A DNA stretch of 64,000 bases from Isochrysis galbana (GCA_018136815.1 CM030934.1:7026573-7090572); one strand, 5' to 3'; counted from the first letter of the stretch, positions 41,731 to 53,349 are shown. A program made the numbers and translations. Notes: generated by a model from the sequence alone, not told the origin.

Positions 41731-41843
41731 CGCGACGCCGACGCCGCGGAGGTCGCCGAGCAAGAGGTCCCGCCAACCTCTCCCTTTCCCCCCTAGATTA
41801 TCTACTACTAGTAGTATTACTACTTTTGTAGAGGGTGGAGCTT

Positions 41844-42345
41844 TTATCTGTTTCTTTTATGGACAAGACGCCTTTCTGAAACGGCTGTGGTTGGCAGTTG
41901 GCGGTGAGGGTGTGGTTGAGGCTGCGGAGTGCAGGATGGCTCTGCTTGAACACAGGGGCAAAGTTGTGAACAGCGGACACTCCAGGGTGGGAGAGGCCAG
42001 AGGCCTCTGCCATCAGGCATGCCGAGTGAGTGGTCGGTGGTCGGTTGCCAGTGGCTCTTCTCTCTTCTCGCTTCTCGTGACGCTTGTCTGGTGCAGGTGC
42101 AGTCTACAATCTGCTGCTCCCCATGGGGGGGCCAGCATGGCGGTTGTGCATGATGTGGCCGGGGCCACGGGCCGTGTGGCGCGACCTGGGGCCGCACGCA
42201 CGCACTTGCTCGGCCTCTGCTTGTCGAACGCGGTTGCTTCATCTGCGACCGCTCCATGGGGGCTGGTGGGGCGCCCTCGGCGGGGGGCCCGAAGGAGAGG
42301 GGAGCCGCGTCGGCGTGCTCCATGGCGACCAAGTATAAACTTAGT
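41844..42345 (-). mobile_element. LINE 5' end fragment, type 3, longer copy
   Basis: Hairpin ACTAAG/CTTGGT around TTTATA (42328-42345; one G-U pair on the element strand), then ATG 42323 opening MEHADAAPLSFGPPAEGAPP and MKQPR. The frame stays open for 162 codons to 41844. It ends about 110 bases upstream of the monooxygenase start, so it lies in that gene's promoter region. Confidence 0.7.
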
Positions 42346-42968
42346 TGCCAAGAAACTAACCATAATAAAGACGAAAAATCCTAACGCAGCACGATGGCGT
42401 AACAATGTGGATCCGCTTTCACTGCTCTACGCACTACGCACACAGAGGTGAGAAGTTGCCTACAATGTATAATCCACGTCCTTACCACGTGCAGCCCGTG
42501 TGTGTTGCCTATGTGAACGATAAGTGCAACCGATTCCGCGCACGTGCACGCACGCGTGTAAGACCTAGTCAAGCAAAATAAATTTAGCAGGTTGCTTTGA
42601 CGTCCGATGTCCTCGAAGATGAGGTGCTCCGAATGCAGCTGTAAGATGAGATGGCAAGGTGGAGAACGCGTGTGACCCCTTCGTGTCAAAGTGCCGCAGC
42701 GCGAACGAGAGCAGGCTGCTGGCATGTCCTGAGAAAAGAACGTACGGCATGATGCAAGTCACATGCCTCTTCTTGCCTATTGCTTGATGCCGACTCACAT
42801 ACGCCGCCTTGTTTGTTCCTCATATCATGCACCGCAATCCGCCTTCCACGAAGAAAGCACAAGCACGTTCAGGCAGGCCAAGCAGAGGCAGCACCGTACA
42901 CCATGCGTCAAGCCGAGCTGCGCGCTCTCAAGGTGCACGCCGCGGTGGGCCTCGCGTCGGCCGTATGC
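42346..42968. other. intergenic
   Basis: No gene supported. Short frames on both strands resemble nothing known. The right edge is the 3' flank of the hydrolase gene. Confidence 0.45.
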
Positions 42969-44357
42969 TCACTTGGCATTCTCGGCCATGAAGCGGGCAA
43001 TCCGCTTGAGCGCCGCGGCGGCCTCCGGCATGACATGCGCCCACACGGGGGCCTCGTGGAAGGAAAAGGACGCGAGCTCCTCTACGACGGTGCCGCCGGC
43101 ACGCCGGATGGCCTCGGCGGCGCGAGTTGCGTCGTCGGCTAGTCCTTCGGCCTCCGCTGCCCACACGTAGGTTGGTGGCAGCTCGGCCCAGCTGCCGTGC
43201 AAAGCGGAGAAGGCGGGCGAGAAGAGGCGCTCGGGCGTCTGCGTGTGCTTCGGATTGAGTTCGAGCACCGCATGCAGGAGCCGGAAGGTGGCGTTGGAAA
43301 GCAGCACGTCGCGCAGACGGTTTGTCGTAACCGTGCCCCCGCTGGCGCGAATCTCAAGCGCGGGCGAGAGCAGCACGAGGCTTGACGGGGCGGGAGGTGG
43401 CGGCCCTTCGTCCCGCTCAGCTGCAACGTGCCAGGTGGTCGCGGTAGCGGCGGCAGTGGCCGCCGCCGCCAATCTCTGAGAGAGCAGCGCGGCGATACCT
43501 CCTCCTGCCGAGTCGCCGATGATGGCTATCGAGGGCGCGGTGGGCGCGCGCGCGGCGCTGGCGCCGTCGCGGAGCACGCGAGCGAGCCACACATACGTGC
43601 GCTCCGCGAGCTCCACCTGCTCCGAAATGGCAACGTCGGGCGCAAGGGGGTAGGCGAGCGAGAGAATGGGCACTGGGGTTGAGCTACCCATTGCATGGCC
43701 GAGCACCTTCGCCAGGGTACCGCCGAAGACATGGTAGGTGGCTGCGCCGCCGCCAATGTAGCCTGTGAGAGGCGAAGAGGCAGCATGGGGCCTCAGCTAG
43801 CATCGATGTCTTTGGGGGAGGGCGTGGGGTGGGGTGGGACGGAGCGGTAGCGTGCAGGTGTGGGTGGCGCACCCACCCCCGCCGTGAATGAACAAAACAG
43901 CGAGTGGAACTCGTTCCCTCGCCTCGGGCCGGTTGATCCAGAGCGAGTCTGGTGTGGGGCACGAGCCGTCGACGTAGTCAAGCGGCGGCAGCCTGAGCTC
44001 GGCAAACTCGGCTGTGCGCGGCATCGCCTCGATCGTGGCACGGAGTGTGCGCACGTCTTCCCTCCAGAGCCTGATTCCCGTGGCCAGCGAGACCCAGCTG
44101 TACAGCGCCGCGCTCAGCCTCGTATTCAACGTGAAGAGCAGAGAGAGAGAGACGCATTCCAACGAAGGCTGAGGGCTCTCTCCGCTCTCTCCGCTCTGCG
44201 GCAGTGGAGCGTTGGGGCAGAGCGAGATGAGCAGACGACGAAGCGCAGTCCACCGTTGCGCCCACACCAGCACGCGCATCAACCACGCGGCCAGCCACGC
44301 CTTGCCCTGCTCAGAGAGTCCGGAGGGCTCGGCGCCGACGGCCGACGCCATCGCCAT
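42969..44357 (-). CDS. alpha/beta hydrolase of hormone-sensitive-lipase type
   Basis: The model is complement(join(42969..43762, 43877..44357)), 424 residues, one GT-AG intron that splits the oxyanion motif; joined, it reads FIHGGGGYIGGG. An ATG at 44351 is an alternative start. The N-terminal 160 residues are helical with a hydrophobic segment (SAALYSWVSLATGI). The core shows HGGG, the nucleophile motif GDSAGGG (about residue 260), and a C-terminal FSFHEAPVWAHV with the likely catalytic histidine. Family members usually have D-x-L-x-D-(D/E) for the acid; here it reads EGLADD, so glutamate or a nearby aspartate may serve. Such enzymes hydrolyse acyl esters; the substrate cannot be read from sequence. 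Confidence 0.8.
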
Positions 44358-44944
44358 GTCTGGCCCTCCCCACACAAAAAGAAAAAGAGGGCCAACTGGC
44401 CCTCGCCTGTCGCTATCGTTATCGTGGTTCTATTTGTTTTTGTTGTTTGTTTCATTCTCATTCTCTCTGTCTCCCTATCAGCCCCTGTTGGTAATGGTGG
44501 GGTGGTGTGTGTGGATGGAGCTGTGGATCTTTACCAGCCAGAATATGAACATGGGGTTTCTGTCCGCCCGTTTGGTCGCTGTGTCCCATTCGCGAGTCGA
44601 CACTCGTTAGGCTTCTCTTCGTCGTTCGGTATTATCGTTATAATTCTCTCGTTCTCGTTCTCGGTCAAAAGCTTCGCTTGGACGCATAGGATCTTGGGTT
44701 GTGGAGCGCCCTCTCTCTTTCTCTCGAAGAGAAGGGAAGTTTCCCCACCTTTCTCCCTGCTAGGCGCCTCGCAAATAGGCTTAATTCGCTATCTTCTCCG
44801 CGTTTCTCTATCTACTTCAGTGATTGCAATCAGGTTTAATTTGCAATCTCATCGCATCTCCCCCTTAGGCACGCCGCACTTCTCTCGTCTTATTCGGTAA
44901 GTCTTTTGGAATCTTGTGCGGCAGGATTGCCCCTCGTTTCCGTT
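44358..44944. other. intergenic with repeated segment 44588-44645
   Basis: A stretch of about 55 bases (CATTCGCGAGTCGACACTCG, TTAGGCTTCTCTTCGTCG, TTCGGTAT) recurs in the same orientation at 46709-46765. The two copies flank the LTR-like element copy B, so they may be parts of an older element that it split. No gene is supported. Confidence 0.5.
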
Positions 44945-46272
44945 ATGGTGCTGTCGAGTCGAGCGGAGCCGGAGGGCTCTGAGCCACTCCGTCGCGAGCA
45001 GCACCGGCGGCTAGCGCGGCGCTTTGGCCCTCCTCCCCACCGGGAGTCGGGTGAATGAAATTCTGGACTGGGTCGGGCAACCCCATTTGGGTGTCTGGAC
45101 GGGGAGCGAACGGCGAACGAAGGGCTGTGGGGCGGCGAGGCGCTCCTAGCGGCCCTAGTGTGTTGGGTTTTAAGAGATTGTTAGACCTACAAAGAACTCT
45201 TCCCTCAGGGAGGGAACCTAGGCTGCTAGAGTGCAGCGACGCAGCGAACAACGACGGACAACGGAGCTGAGAACAACAGGATACACCGACTCACGAACAC
45301 ACCGGAATCATTCACCCAAACCAAGCAAATTATCAAGCAACCGCGACCCCAAATCACCGATAACTCAAACACGTCGCGAGAGACGGAGAGAGAGAGCGAG
45401 AGAGAGAGAGAGACTCCGCAGCGACGGCCGGAGCGTGTCTCCGTTGTAACTTCCCACGTAGCGGAGAGTCCGAAGGGGAGCGTCATGTCGCGCGACCACG
45501 GCGATCACTTTGGATACAGATCGCGACGAGATATCTTCACGACAGAGGAAATCTTGCCGTTGAGCGTGAACCTTCTAGACGCTTCTAACGAACAACCCTG
45601 AGTAGCAACCAAGGGGGAGAAACACCAAAGGGGCCAAGGGCTTGCATGTAACTTGCATCAAGGGGAAAGATTCCCTCACCTAAGAAGCGAACCTACATTG
45701 ATCTCCAAGGGGAGATGGCAAATTAAACCTCAAATCTCGAGCGGATAGAGCAACCGACTCGCTCGCCAAAACCTTGACCGAGAAGAAAGAAGCAAGGACC
45801 TACAAGCCAAGGGTAGCGGACCTAGGGAATGTGAGAGGAAGTTTCCGAACGCCAACGCCAAACGCCGGAATGCAACGAAAGCCTAACCAAGCCAAGCAGA
45901 ACCTACGAAGAACAGGCCTGGACGACAACGGAAGTCAGCAGGTCCCAAGAAAGAACCGGAACCCAACAAGAAACAACAAGCCTTGCAAGAAGCTAAACAA
46001 GCCTTCACAAGGTAACTCGAGAGCCTGAGACAAGCGCGCAGCGAGTGACAGGCGACCTGGCTCCTTTGGGTCAAGAAGATTGCCCGAAAGGAGGAAACCT
46101 GGAATCTAGACCTGACAAACAGGCTAGAAGGAACGAAACGAGAACTCGAATTCAAGATCGCTAGGGACGAACCCTACCAACCTAGATGTACCTGAGCTTC
46201 GCCGTGTGGCCGCACGACGAAAGACCTGGAAATAAGAGCCTAGAAATCGCATCATCTAGGATGAATGCGACA
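44945..46272 (-). mobile_element. LTR-like element copy B, truncated in gag
   Basis: Close copy of 34056-35393, beginning TGTCGCATTCATCCTAGATG at 46272 in minus orientation and including the first about 100 codons of the gag-like frame. It stops abruptly at about 44945. Small indels distinguish it from copy A. Confidence 0.75.
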
Positions 46273-46306
46273 CCCCCCGACTAAGATCGAGACGTCTCCC
46301 GATGTC

Positions 46307-46529
46307 GAGCGACCTGGCTCCTTTGGGTCAAGAAGATTGCCCGAAAGGAGGAAACCTGGAATCTAGACCTGACAAACAGGCTAGAAGGAACGAAACGAGA
46401 ACTCGAATTCTAGATCGCTAGGGACGAACCCTACCAACCTAGATGTACCTGAGCTTCGCCGTGTGGCCGCACGACGAAGGACCTGGAAATAAGAGCCTAG
46501 AAATCGCATCATCTAGGATGAATGCGACA
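46307..46529 (-). repeat. tandem partial LTR next to copy B
   Basis: A 223-base segment duplicates 46050-46272 (ending GATGAATGCGACA), separated by 34 unrelated bases. It is a second LTR end in the same orientation, left by unequal exchange or nested insertion. Confidence 0.75.
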
Positions 46530-47450
46530 GGTGCGATTCGCCTTCCAAACGGGATTTCCGACAGATCGCCTTCTGATCGTCGTCCGTTGTTGTTTGGCCG
46601 GAGTGTTTGGGTTTGATTTCAGTCGAGTTATGTGAGAAAGTCGTGGGGCGAGAGTCGGAGTGTTTTCCTGGGTGTCTCTGTCCGTCGTCCTGTCGTCAGT
46701 CGTTGTCGCATTCGCGAATCGACACTCGTTAGGCTTCTCTTCGTCATTCGGTATTTATCGTTATACTACTCGGTATTTATCGTTAAGACGGGGGCGCCAG
46801 AGCCAGGAGGGAAGGGCCGCGGCTCGCCGTGGCCACTCGCACTAGCGAGGGAGATTAGCGCTCTAGGCCCCTAAACTCACGAGTGCCCCCCCCCCCTGCG
46901 TTGTTTTACCCGAAAGGGGTTTTCCCCCAGCGTGGACTCGAGGAGAGGACGCGCTGGGGTGCGCGGGGTCGGTGCATGCACTGGGGGGAGGACAAATATC
47001 GAGGGGAGGGGGCAGTGCCCCCACCCCCCGGTATCACTCGGACACCTGGCCCGTCAGGCATGGCGGGATTCCGGGACTGAGACGTTATGTCCAATTAGCT
47101 AGTGGGGTTGGCTAGGATATAACATTGATTATAATTATAATTATTATCCTTCCTCATTGCCCTCAGGCCCCATGGGCCACTCCAATTCGTCACGCTAGCC
47201 AAGTGGCGCGTCTTGGTTTTGTACGCTTTGACTGGGTCAAAGATGCGAAAGGGGGTTGGTAGCCTTGGTAATATAGTACCAAGCTCCAAGCTACTATATT
47301 CACAGCCTTACTGCTTACTGCTCGCCGCGCCCTTTCCTACGCTCTCCGTCCCTCCAATTCGCGTTCCGAGCCACTTTCCCGTCCATTTCACATGCCCGTC
47401 AATTGCCTTCCCCGTTCTCCCGATGAGCCCGTTTCGGGCTCCCCGGATGA
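46530..47450. other. intergenic with two repeat pieces
   Basis: 46709-46765 matches 44588-44645; 46786-46830 matches part of 35936-36092 and 52586-52760. A TA-rich stretch lies at 47117-47150. No gene supported. Confidence 0.5.
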
Positions 47451-47454
47451 ACCG

Positions 47455-47610
47455 AGCGCCGCGCTAGCCGCCGTTGCGCCCTCGCGGCTCGTTTCCAAAG
47501 AGGAAACGAGCTTCGCTCCGACAGCCAGTCGTCCCCATGTCGGCGGGGTCGGCGTGAGTGGAGGAGGGGAGCGGCGCGCTCTCCACGACCCTATCGTTTC
47601 AACACGATAG
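47455..47610 (-). mobile_element. LINE 5' end fragment, start codon mutated
   Basis: Hairpin CTATCGT/ACGATAG (47591-47610), followed by GTGGAGAGCGCGCC where other copies have ATGGAGCGC. The frame VESAPLPSSTHADPADMGT resembles the decayed start at 23356. A TTTGACCGCCCTA word occurs about 40 bases beyond the hairpin. Confidence 0.6.
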
Positions 47611-48227
47611 TTGCATTTATTTACCCCTAAACTAATAAAAAACCTATTTGACCGCCCTACGTCCTACGTCTTCGTCTTGGCCGCGCAGCGGCCACTTTGA
47701 CGAATTATAAGTTACTTATGACGGTTGCTTTCGGCAATGGGCTTCTGCTTACTTACGGTCAAAATTAGATAAGCACCAAAACACAGGTTTCAGTCTCTTA
47801 TCGACTATCCTATGGGCATATTATATTAGCTAAGGCTGTTCGCTGTTCTCGCTAACTAACAGCGCTGCTTCTCTTTTAGTTCTAGACAGCAGGCGAAGGT
47901 TTTGTTATAGAGGAGCGGGTTGGCTTTCTCCCGCGGGGGGGGAGGAGGGGGGCTGTTTGAACGGCGGCGCCCTCCTCTCCCCCTTATGTGTACCCGAATG
48001 CAGTATATAATTACCTCATCTTTCCGTTAATCTTCGATGCGTCCATCGACCAACGATAGCACTGTCTCCACCATTTGCCCTCTACTGCATTCCTTCAATC
48101 TCTAGGAGCGTTTACAGAATTCTATGATGGGACTTCCAACTCTCTCTGCTCATCTCTCTCACCGTCTCTCTCGCTTCTCTTCCCCCCCCCCCCCCCCCCT
48201 CCCCCGCCCTTCTCTGGAGCTTTCCTT

Positions 48228-48229
<2 letters not shown>
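47611..48229. other. intergenic
   Basis: AT-richer than the surroundings (47610-47860), then C-rich. No gene supported. Confidence 0.5.

Positions 48230-48303
<74 letters not shown>
48230..48303. repeat. (TC)n microsatellite
   Basis: A pure TC run of about 74 bases. More TC tracts follow at 48699-48728 and 48946-48980; the last abuts the FtsH start codon. Confidence 0.95.
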
Positions 48304-48306
<3 letters not shown>

Positions 48307-48607
48307 CGCCCCCGGCACGGCCTCACCACACACCTCCCCTCCCACATTCTTCCCTAAAACGTCTCCTTCTCTTCTCATGAACTCTTGTTTCCCTTCAGCT
48401 GTTCACGGCGCTCCCGGGACCCTCCTCTCTGCCCAAACCCTTTGGCTAGCCTTCTCTCACACGAAAGGAATGTCCCTACTTATTTTTGTATTCAGGACGT
48501 TCTCGTAGCAGCGCTCCTCTACTCTCTCACTCTCTCTCTCATTTCTCTTCTCTCCCTCCACCCCTGTGCCTCCACCATAACAAGATAAGAAGGGGAAAAG
48601 GGAGAGA

Positions 48608-48654
<47 letters not shown>

Positions 48655-48668
48655 CGGAAGACCCTTCC

Positions 48669-48697
48669 GAGAGAGAGAGAGAGAGAGAGGAAGGCCC

Positions 48698-48721
<24 letters not shown>
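48669..48721. repeat. 53-bp perfect palindrome of GA/CT
   Basis: Arms of 26 bases, (GA)10 plus GGAAGG against CCTTCC plus (TC)10, around one central C. It lies about 265 bases upstream of the FtsH start codon. Confidence 0.85.
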
Positions 48722-48731
<10 letters not shown>

Positions 48732-48941
48732 CTCTCTCTTCTCTCCCCCTCCCCCACTCTCTCTCTCTCCGCCGTCCCGCCCGCGAGAAGCGGGCCGAGC
48801 ACTGCCCTCCCCACCCCACCCCCACCTCCCTTTCCCCTCCCTCCCGCTCTTCCACATCCCACCCCCTCCTCGCGCCCCTCCCCCCCCCCTTCCCCCCCTC
48901 CCTTCCTCCTCCTCCTCCTCTTCCTCCTCCTCCTCCTCCTC

Positions 48942-48983
<42 letters not shown>

Positions 48984-48984
48984 A

Positions 48985-51431
48985 ATGGCCCTCCCGCTGT
49001 CCCTTCGCCGCCTCTCCTCCTCCTCCTCCTCCTGCTCCTCCTCCTCCTCCTCCTATACGCTGCTCGGCGTGCTCGGCAGACAAGCATTCCTGCTCCACAC
49101 CGCGCCGCTCGCGCCTCGATTCGCCCGAGCCTTCTGCTCCCAACGCCCGCCGCCGCCAGCCTTCCGCCACTTTGCTCCACGGGCTAGGAGCGGAGACTCT
49201 TCCTCCTCCACGGGGCCGGAGAAGCCGTCTTCGGGGACGGATCAGGGTCGGCCCGAGAGTTCAGGAGGAGGAGGAGGAGGAGGAGGAGGAGGAGGAGGAG
49301 GACCGCGATCCTTCTTTGACGGCGGGCTGCTGACGGGCCTCGCTGCTGCGGTCGCCTTCACCGTACTCTTCGGCTCTCGTGAGCCTCCCAGCTCGGCCGC
49401 CGGACAGAAGGAGATTTCAATGCAGCACTTTTTGAGCAACATGCTCGCGACAGGGCGGGTGAAGCGGCTCTCCGTTGTCAATGGTAACCTTGTACATGTC
49501 CACCTCTACGAGTCGGCGCCCGGCGGTGGCGGCGAGCCGTCGCTCGAGCTTCAGCCGCTGCCAGGCGCAAATGCCTCCGTTGGGCCAGCAGAGCCACCCG
49601 CAACCTACTACTTCACCATCGGCTCGCTTGACTCATTTGAGGAGCGGCTCGAATCGTACCAGTACGAGCTTGGCATTCCCCTTCGCGAGCATGTGCCCGT
49701 CCAGTTTGTGAATCAGCGCTCATGGCTCGCGGAGGCGGGCCGGTACGTGCCCTCGCTGCTTCTCATCGGCTTTATTGTCGCCATGTCGCGCGGCGCGATG
49801 GGTGGCATTGGCGGTATGGGCAGTGGGGGCGGTCTCTTCAATGTGGGCAAGAGCAAGGCCATCAAGGCCTCCAAAGTAGAGACGCGCTTCAAAGACGTCG
49901 CCGGCCTGCAAGAGGCCAAGGTAGAGGTCATGGAGTTTGTCGACATCCTGAAGAACCCCGAGCGCTACACCAAGCTGGGCGCGAAGATCCCCAAGGGCGC
50001 GCTGCTCGTTGGCCCGCCCGGCTGCGGCAAGACGCTGCTCGCCAAAGCCACCGCCGGCGAGTCGAAAGCTCCCTTCTACTCCATTTCCGGCTCCGACTTC
50101 ATCGAGATGTTTGTCGGCGTGGGCCCGGCGCGCGTGCGCGATCTCTTTGCACAGGCACGCGCCAATGCTCCGTGCCTAATCTTCATCGATGAGATCGACG
50201 CCGTCGGCCGTGCACGCGGCAAGGGCGGCTTCGGCGGGGGTAACGATGAGCGCGAGAACACGCTCAATCAGCTGCTCATCGAGCTCGATGGCTTCTCACC
50301 CTCCTCCGGCGTCGTCGTGCTCGCGGGCACCAACCGCGCGGACGTGCTCGACCCGGCACTGCTGCGGCCCGGAAGGTTTGACCGGCAGATAGTCGTCGAC
50401 GTGCCCGACATCAGGGGGCGGACTGACATCTTCATGGTCCACCTGGCCGGCATCAAGCTCGATGGCGAAATCGAAGCATTCGCTAAGAAGATGGCCGCGC
50501 TCACGCCCGGCTTCTCGGGCGCCGACATTGCCAACATCTGCAACGAGGCGGCGCTCATCGCGGCGCGCCGCAAGCAGTTGTCGGTAGACGCACAGTGTTT
50601 CGACGCCGCTATTGACCGTGTCATCGCAGGCATCGAGAAGAAGGATCTAACCATCGACCCGCACGAGCGCCGCGTCGTCGCCTTCCACGAGGCAGGCCAC
50701 GCGCTCTGCGGCTGGCTGCTCGAACATGCGGACCCCGTAATGAAGGTGTCCATTGTGCCGCGAGGCAAGGCGGCGCTCGGCTACGCACAGAGCCTACCGC
50801 GCGACGTGCCGCTCTACACAGAGGGGCAACTCGGCGACATGATGTGCATGGCGCTGGGCGGCCGCGCCGCCGAGCAGGTGCGAACGCGCGGCCAGACCTC
50901 TCGCCCTCTCCACCCTTGTTACCCCGCTCGCACCGCCTACTTCTTGCTGTTCTGTGTCCGCAGGTCATCTTCAACGAGGTCTCATCGGGCGCGCAAAATG
51001 ATCTCGAGCGAGTTACCAAGATGGCCGTCTCGCAGGTTGTAAGGTACGGCCTTTCGCCCAAGATTGGTCCGCTTTCCTTCAACACTGAGGAGTCCAACCA
51101 GCTGTACCGGCCCTACTCGGAGAAAACGGCCAACCTAATTGACGATGAGGTCGAGGCGATCGTCTCATCGTCGTATGACCGCGCGCTCGCGCTGCTCACC
51201 GAGAACAAGGCCAAGCTGACTGCGCTTGCCGAGACGCTGCTCGATAAGGAGGTGATCGGCACCGACGATCTGACGCGCGTCCTCGGCGAACCGCCCTTCA
51301 AAAAGTCTGTCGAGTACGATGAGTTCATCAATGCCGCGTGGAAGCCTCAGTTGCCAGCCGAGCCGGCTGCCGAGCCGGCCGAGCGCGAAAGCGGCGGCGG
51401 CGACGGCGAGCCCGCAGTTGCATGCAAGTGA
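48985..51431 (+). CDS. mitochondrial m-AAA metalloprotease, FtsH/AFG3-like
   Basis: The model is join(48985..50877, 50964..51431), 786 residues, one phase-0 GT-AG intron (CAG|GTGCGA; CCGCAG). The N-terminus is serine/arginine-rich with few acids, like a mitochondrial presequence. Two membrane segments (about 115-131 and 255-272) flank the FtsH extracellular-type domain. Walker A is GPPGCGKT (343-350), Walker B FIDEIDA (about 398-404), [20 protein letters not shown], and the zinc site HEAGH (about 568-572). The Cys in Walker A is also seen in paraplegin-type subunits. Such hexamers degrade misfolded inner-membrane proteins. A poly-Gly stretch (about 94-106) precedes the first membrane segment. 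(TC)nCAG ends one base before the ATG, so a 5'-UTR intron may end there. Confidence 0.93.
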
Positions 51432-52042
51432 TCTGGCACGCATCGCCACACCGTTGCAACTGCGCACACGCGCCAGCGTGGCGGCACGAGCTCTAGCCTC
51501 GTAGTGTCTCATCCTCATGCGCGAATGGCCCCTAATAACCGGCGCGTTGGCATACGTTGGCACGCGCGCGCGCTCGGCACCGCCTGAGCTGCCCCTTTGC
51601 CGCACATTTTCCCGACCGGTCTAGGTCTAGCGCATGCCTAGTGTTCTCCTCCTCTCATGTCCTGCATGAAATTGGATATGTGTCTTGAAGGCATTCTCAG
51701 TGGTCGTGATACTCATTTGTCATTTGCGCTATTTCTATGCTAGAAACCGGGCCCTCGGCCACATTCCCGCCATGTGCGCCCTGCGATAGTTCGCTAGTAT
51801 TCAACAAGAGCGTGGCGCGCGCGTGCGACTCCCTCTCCCGGGCACGCCCCCCCCTCCGGACTGGCAGATGGAGATAAGCGCAAGAAAGCGCTCGTCCGCG
51901 CGCGCGTGCATGGCATACTAGCGCCCCTCGCACGCCTGGTACACGGCAACATCTGTGTTCGTTCTTACACGCCTAGCCTCGAGTAGTTCGTGGTTGATTC
52001 GTATGTCGTATCTATCTACGCCCTGTTTTGTATCCGGTCGAA
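51432..52042. other. intergenic, 3' flank of FtsH
   Basis: No gene supported. Several CGCG-rich words and no clear terminal signal that I can fix by eye. Confidence 0.5.
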
Positions 52043-52188
52043 AAACTATTGTTATAGTTTGAGCGATGGAGCGCACGCCGACCGCTCCCACTTCCCAGCC
52101 CCCCGCCGCCACGACGCCCCACCGGGGCCGCCCCAAGCCGCCGGAGCCGAAGCGCTCGCAGGCTGCCCCCCTCACTGACAGCGACGTC
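52043..52188 (+). mobile_element. LINE 5' end fragment, type 1
   Basis: Perfect hairpin AAACTAT/ATAGTTT around TGTT (52043-52060), ATG 52066 opening MERTPTAPTSQPPAATTPH to SDSDVN. It is cut after 52188, where the hairpin of a second LINE 5' end starts. Confidence 0.8.
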
Positions 52189-52770
52189 AACTAAGTTTAT
52201 ACTTAGTTCGCCCATGGGGGGGCACGAGCCCCCCTCTCTCTCCACTCCTCCCCTGCCATGGGGGAGGAACCACCCACTCTCCTGGCACGCCTGATGGCCT
52301 GCCAGGAGCACACTGCCATGCTGACCCATCCCTCTCCCCACAGGCACGCCTGATTCGCCCGCCCTGGCCTGTCGTGGCCAGCCCATCCCTCTAACCAGCC
52401 CCTCCTCCCCCTGGCCCCCCCTGTTCAGGACCCCCCAGCCAGCTCCAGTCGACCCGTAGGGGCTCGGAGCGCCAGCGAGGGAGAGGCAGGAGGGGCCAGG
52501 GCCATGCCCCAGCCTCACCTGCCCCCTGAGCTGTGCTCCCCGGCCCCTGCAGGCCACCAGGGGACCTGAAGAGGGGCCGCAGGCGCGCGCCATGGGCCCC
52601 CGCCGCAGGGAAGAGAGGAGGAAAAGGGAAGAGGGAGGGGAGGGGGGAGGGGGGAGCGGCAGCTCTCCCCTCCGGCAGATACGTGTCTTCTCGCCCCGTT
52701 TGGGTAAGAGAGGACGGGGGCGCCAGAGCCAGGAGGGAAGGGCCGCGGCTCGCCGCGGCCCTTCGCCGTT
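52189..52770 (+). mobile_element. LINE-type 5' element inserted in another
   Basis: Perfect hairpin AACTAAG/CTTAGTT around TTTATA (52189-52208), ATG 52214. It aligns with 39255-39426 in its first part, and at 52586-52760 with 35936-36092. It begins exactly where the type-1 fragment stops, a nested pair of 5' ends. No RT is present; homology ends near 52770. Confidence 0.65.
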
Positions 52771-52896
52771 ACTAATAGGTGGTATCTCGGCTAAGGATGG
52801 TGCGCTGGGTGAGGCTGGCTGACGTCGAACCGGACCGGCGGAGACGAGCAACGACATCGAGCACCTCCGCCCCACATTCTTCCCGCGTCCTCGCAG

Positions 52897-53349
52897 ATGT
52901 CGGAGGATGTTATGGCGGAGGACGCCGCGCCCGAGCTTGCAGCCCATGAGCGGAAGAGAAAGATGAGAAAGTTGCCACCGGTTGGGGTGCGTGGTGCGCG
53001 GAACGGCAACTCGCGCAAGACGCCGGAGCCAAAAAAGATCTCCCCCCAGGATCGCATGAAGGAGTTTCCCGAGGAGACGTTCATTTTGTCCAACCACCAG
53101 TTGTTCTGCCGGGCGTGCAGAGAAAGTGTCTCACTCACCAGTCGCCTTGCGGTTCGAGTTGGATGGCCGCGTAGGCACGTAGGCAGCCTCAACGCGGAGG
53201 CTCGTCAGCCACGAGTGGACGGCCGCGCCGGTGAGCTGATCCTAGTTCTCGATGCCGAGTTCGAGAGAGGGCGAATCCTGCGAGGGGCAGGTCGGGATGG
53301 TCGGGGTGGGGCCTCTGGTAGCCAGGGTAGCCGCGTGCGCGCGCTGTGA
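52897..53349 (+). CDS. small basic protein with CxxC, possibly partial
   Basis: A 150-codon frame starts MSEDVMAEDAAPELAAHERK. It has a basic, NLS-like region, then RMKEFPEETFILSNHQLFCRACRESVSL, in which FCRAC gives a CxxC pair. That layout (an acidic/aromatic lead-in before CxxC) recalls the first half of C2H2-type fingers in CGGBP1-like or hAT-transposase-related proteins, but the histidine half is not visible. From about 53228 the frame enters a repeat shared with 3615-3712, so the C-terminus is probably not native. It could be a first exon or a transposon remnant. Confidence 0.4.
   Translation: MSEDVMAEDAAPELAAHERKRKMRKLPPVGVRGARNGNSRKTPEPKKISPQDRMKEFPEETFILSNHQLFCRACRESVSLTSRLAVRVGWPRRHVGSLNAEARQPRVDGRAGELILVLDAEFERGRILRGAGRDGRGGASGSQGSRVRAL
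53228..53310 (+). repeat. interspersed repeat fragment, pair of 3615-3712
   Basis: Shares ATGCCGAGTTCGAGAGAGGG and the following GGTCGG-rich stretch with the minus strand of 3615-3712. Confidence 0.65.

Noticed and set aside
43860-44900. 346-codon plus-strand frame
   Set aside because: Opposite the hydrolase exon in its first half and low-complexity in the rest.
48457-49170. 237-codon minus frame upstream of FtsH
   Set aside because: Arg/Glu repeat translation of GA tracts.
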